64,000 nucleotides of DNA from Kribbella albertanoniae (GTDB taxonomy: Bacteria; Actinomycetota; Actinomycetes; Propionibacteriales; Kribbellaceae). Within the stretch, counting starts at the first letter, position 1, and every line of letters starts with the position of its first letter. Location of the stretch: NCBI RefSeq assembly GCF_004348455.1, contig NZ_SMKA01000004.1, forward strand, positions 49,186 through 113,185. Direction: 5' to 3'. Of this stretch, positions 61,858-64,000 are shown in pieces. Made by a program: the position numbers and the translations under genes. The notes under the pieces are model-generated. The model worked only from the letters and a program-made list of their open reading frames with translations, was not told where the DNA came from and did not search any database.

Positions 61858-63360
61858 TTGGACGTCACAAGCAAGACCTCAGAAGTACCCGACGAGCCCG
61901 CAGTGGGGGCCGTCACCGAGAAGGTCTGGAAAGCGGGCCGGCTCGAACCGATGCCGATCCGGAAGCTTCCGGACGCACCACCGTCCATCCACATCCTCGG
62001 CCCGACCGTGTTCCTGGTCGCGCTGGGCGTGGGGATGGGGGAGTCGTACATGTGGCCCCGGCTCGTCCTGGTGTTCGGGCCGGACATCCGCTGGTTGTTC
62101 ATGGTCGGTGTCACGCTGCAGGCGTTCGTCCTGCTGGAGATGGCCCGGTACGCGATGGCGACCGGGGAGAGCATCTTCTTCGGCGCGGCCCGGATCTTCA
62201 AACCGCTGATGTGGTTCTTCTACGTCGCGGCGATCCTGATCTACATGTGGCCCGGTCACCTGTCGGCCGGCGCCGCGGCGTTCGAGGAAGTGAGCGGGAT
62301 CCCCTGGCAGGCGTCGGCGTGCGTGGCTCTGGTGTTCGTCGGCGTCCTGTTCAGCCTGCTCTCGGTGATCTACAACTTCCTCGAGAAACTCCTCGGGCTG
62401 CTGATCGGCTTCCTGGTCGTCGGTACGTCGGTGATCGCGGCGCTGGTCGGGAGCTGGGACGATCTGGCCCAGACCCTGACCGGCATGTTCGCCTTCGGCT
62501 ACTTCCCCGACCAGGCGCTCACCCAGGCCTGGTTCCCGGTGGTGGTGGGATCCATCGCGTTCGCCGGCCCGTCCGGTATGCAGCAGATGTGGTACACGCT
62601 GCAGTTGCGGGACAGTGGCGCCGGGATGGGGGCGCACATCCCGAAGATCCGCGGTCTGCGGTCCTCGGGCGAGGCCGAGGCGATGCCGTCGCGGGGCTTC
62701 ATGTTCGACACCGACGACCCGGCCGAGATGGCGAAGTGGAAGGGCTGGCGCAAGTGGGTCACGTTCGACGCACTGCTGCTCTTCTGGGGTATCACGATGC
62801 TGGTGACGATCTCGTTCACCGTACTGGCGATGTCGGCGGCCCGGACGAACCCGGATCTGCCGGCCATCATCCAGCAGGACGACTCGCGGTCCGCGGCACT
62901 GCAAGCGATGTCGGACGCGTTCGCCTCCGCGGGTTCACCGGTCCTGGGCTCGCTGTTCTTCGGCTTCATCGCACTGATCGGGCTGAACGCGACCCTGGGT
63001 CTGTTCGACTCGTTCTCCCGCGGCCAGGCGGACATGACGTACTACTTCGTGCCGGGCGCCAAGAAGTTCTCGATGTCCCGGATCTACGCCGGGTTCCTGT
63101 GGGGCGTGATCGTCTTCGGCATCCTGATCCTGTTGTTCGGTCCGGCCGACGGCCCGGCCGGGATCCTGGACACGCTCGCCTTCCTGTCCACGTTCGCGAT
63201 GGGCGCCTACTGCATCGTGTTGCTCCTGGTGAACAACAAGTTGCTGCCCAAACCGATCAGACCCGGTCCGGTGCGGAACCTGATCATCGGCTTCGGAGCG
63301 GTGTTCTACCTGGGCATGCTGTTCTACTGTCTCTTCCGCTTCGGCGTGGCAGTGGGCTGA
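61858..63360 (+). CDS. Nramp-like membrane carrier lacking metal-site motifs
   Basis: The 500-residue protein has about 11 membrane segments and resembles the Nramp branch of the APC fold. Where Nramp helix 1 has DPGN it reads GVGMGESYMWPRL, and where helix 6 has the MPH motif it reads FAGPSGMQQMWY, so a Mn/Fe substrate is unlikely. TTG at 61858 with AAGGAG 6 bp upstream is the best start. A carboxylate or other substrate tied to oxalate use is my inference. Confidence 0.78.
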   Translation: MDVTSKTSEVPDEPAVGAVTEKVWKAGRLEPMPIRKLPDAPPSIHILGPTVFLVALGVGMGESYMWPRLVLVFGPDIRWLFMVGVTLQAFVLLEMARYAMATGESIFFGAARIFKPLMWFFYVAAILIYMWPGHLSAGAAAFEEVSGIPWQASACVALVFVGVLFSLLSVIYNFLEKLLGLLIGFLVVGTSVIAALVGSWDDLAQTLTGMFAFGYFPDQALTQAWFPVVVGSIAFAGPSGMQQMWYTLQLRDSGAGMGAHIPKIRGLRSSGEAEAMPSRGFMFDTDDPAEMAKWKGWRKWVTFDALLLFWGITMLVTISFTVLAMSAARTNPDLPAIIQQDDSRSAALQAMSDAFASAGSPVLGSLFFGFIALIGLNATLGLFDSFSRGQADMTYYFVPGAKKFSMSRIYAGFLWGVIVFGILILLFGPADGPAGILDTLAFLSTFAMGAYCIVLLLVNNKLLPKPIRPGPVRNLIIGFGAVFYLGMLFYCLFRFGVAVG

Positions 63361-63361
63361 C

Positions 63362-63895
63362 ATGACCGACCTGAAGGAACTCGCGGAGTTCTCGATGCCG
63401 GCCGCGGCGGTGGGTGCCGCGGCCGGGCTGGTCGCCGGCGTCCTCGGCTCGATCGTCGGACAACCGCTCGGCTGGGCGGTCGTCACCGGCCTCGGCCTGG
63501 GCCTGCCACTGATGGCCTTCGGTGTCGGGTACGCCGTACTCGTTGCCCTCGGCAAAGTCCCGGCCGGGGTGTTCGCCCCGGCCGCGGTCTACTGGGTGAT
63601 CGCGTTCCCGCTCGCACTGCTGGTGCACGCGATCGCCACCGAATGGGTGGTCGCCGGCTCGCCCGGCCTGCCCCCCGAACCCTGGAAGTTCCTCGCGTTC
63701 CGCGCTTTGCTCAGCATGGGCTTCGCGATCGGCTTCCTCTGGATGCACGAACAGATCGGCCGCCACTGGTGGCCACACATCCTCGAGCGCAACCGCTACG
63801 CCCGCCGTACGGTGGAGCAGTTCGTCCACCTGGCCAACGCCATGGAGGCCCGCAAAGCCGCCACCGGCCGAGGCCGCAAGAAGCGCGTCGCCTGA
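63362..63895 (+). CDS. Small membrane protein, last gene of oxalate operon
   Basis: The 177-residue protein has four hydrophobic segments (about 13-33, 37-60, 68-90, 108-126) and a basic C-terminus. It begins 1 bp after the Nramp-like stop, so it may be a partner of that carrier. No family is recognised. Confidence 0.78.
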   Translation: MTDLKELAEFSMPAAAVGAAAGLVAGVLGSIVGQPLGWAVVTGLGLGLPLMAFGVGYAVLVALGKVPAGVFAPAAVYWVIAFPLALLVHAIATEWVVAGSPGLPPEPWKFLAFRALLSMGFAIGFLWMHEQIGRHWWPHILERNRYARRTVEQFVHLANAMEARKAATGRGRKKRVA

Positions 63896-63913
63896 GACGC
63901 ATCCCCTGCCGAC

Positions 63914-63944
63914 CGCCCGCAGCTCCCACCAGGGGCTGCGGGCG
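63914..63944. terminator. Terminator of oxalate operon
   Basis: A 10-bp perfect stem CGCCCGCAGC / GCTGCGGGCG followed by ATCGTTTGTGT, 18 bp after the last stop. Confidence 0.75.
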
Positions 63945-63954
63945 ATCGTTTGTG

Positions 63955-64000
63955 TCAGCTGAGGGTGCGGCGCCGGCGGCGGGGCTCGGGCTCGGGGGTG
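63955..64000 (-). CDS. C-terminal end of a convergent gene, cut by window
   Basis: One minus frame ends ...PEPEPRRRRRTLS-stop at 63955, a basic, low-complexity tail typical of protein C-termini. Too little is visible to name it, and it could be chance. Confidence 0.35.
   Translation of the reverse strand, partial: TPEPEPRRRRRTLS

Overview
The window is GC-rich actinobacterial DNA: nearly all genes are GC-rich at third codon positions, neighbouring genes are joined by ATGA/GTGA overlaps, and several starts are GTG or TTG. The gene content and style resemble Kribbella or a related Propionibacteriales genus, but the genus is a guess from pattern and not a database result.

1-21 kb is a copper-handling region. 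A BlaI-type repressor and an M56 (BlaR1-type) membrane protease are co-transcribed. Three matching inverted-repeat operators (2986, 4423, 8950) sit in front of that operon and in two divergent promoters. Together they govern a methyltransferase, two DUF6153-like/DUF305 pairs, an LpqS-like/cysteine-synthase/MFS operon and a multicopper oxidase. The oxidase/LpqS/CysK2/MFS arrangement copies the Rv0846c-Rv0849 locus of Mycobacterium tuberculosis, which RicR controls there. A second set (CopZ-like protein, secreted His-rich protein, CopA ATPase, and a divergent MFS exporter) carries three CsoR-type boxes, yet no csoR gene is present. An Eis-like acetyltransferase and a MarR regulator follow, then about 0.9 kb without a convincing gene, then a tyrosine integrase with an extra HTH domain inside its catalytic domain, next to tRNA-Lys. 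The copper region may be the cargo of an integrated element whose other end lies outside the window.

23.6-45.7 kb is ordinary chromosome. It holds a TenA/FAD-oxidoreductase pair divergent from a class V aminotransferase, an ECF sigma factor with a membrane partner, a CmtR-like ArsR/CDF metal operon, a three-gene PIG-L/glycosyltransferase/glycoside hydrolase operon, a DesK-type two-component system with an ABC exporter, DoxX, YceI, an arginase-family protein, tRNA-His, orn, a large LAL/SARP-type regulator, a degenerate LytM-like protein and cspA.

46-64 kb reads as an oxalate/glyoxylate assimilation locus. It contains hyi, gcl, a PanE-like reductase (candidate oxalyl-CoA reductase), a LacI regulator, glxR, sucCD, an OFA-family transporter, a ThDP enzyme of the oxalyl-CoA decarboxylase/2-hydroxyacyl-CoA lyase family, frc, an ADP-forming acyl-CoA synthetase, an Nramp-like carrier lacking the metal-site motifs, and a small membrane protein. 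Four copies of one operator (core CGGTAT[A/G]CA) lie in front of hyi, sucC, the OFA gene and the ThDP gene, tying the locus into one regulon. A likely flow is: oxalate uptake; activation to oxalyl-CoA by Frc, with SucCD or the synthetase supplying CoA esters; then either decarboxylation to formyl-CoA or reduction to glyoxylate; then Gcl, Hyi and GlxR to glycerate.

Other structures are a ~100-bp imperfect inverted-repeat element present twice (25.9 and 51.2 kb), a 32-bp tandem repeat near tRNA-His, and a terminator-like hairpin upstream of cspA.
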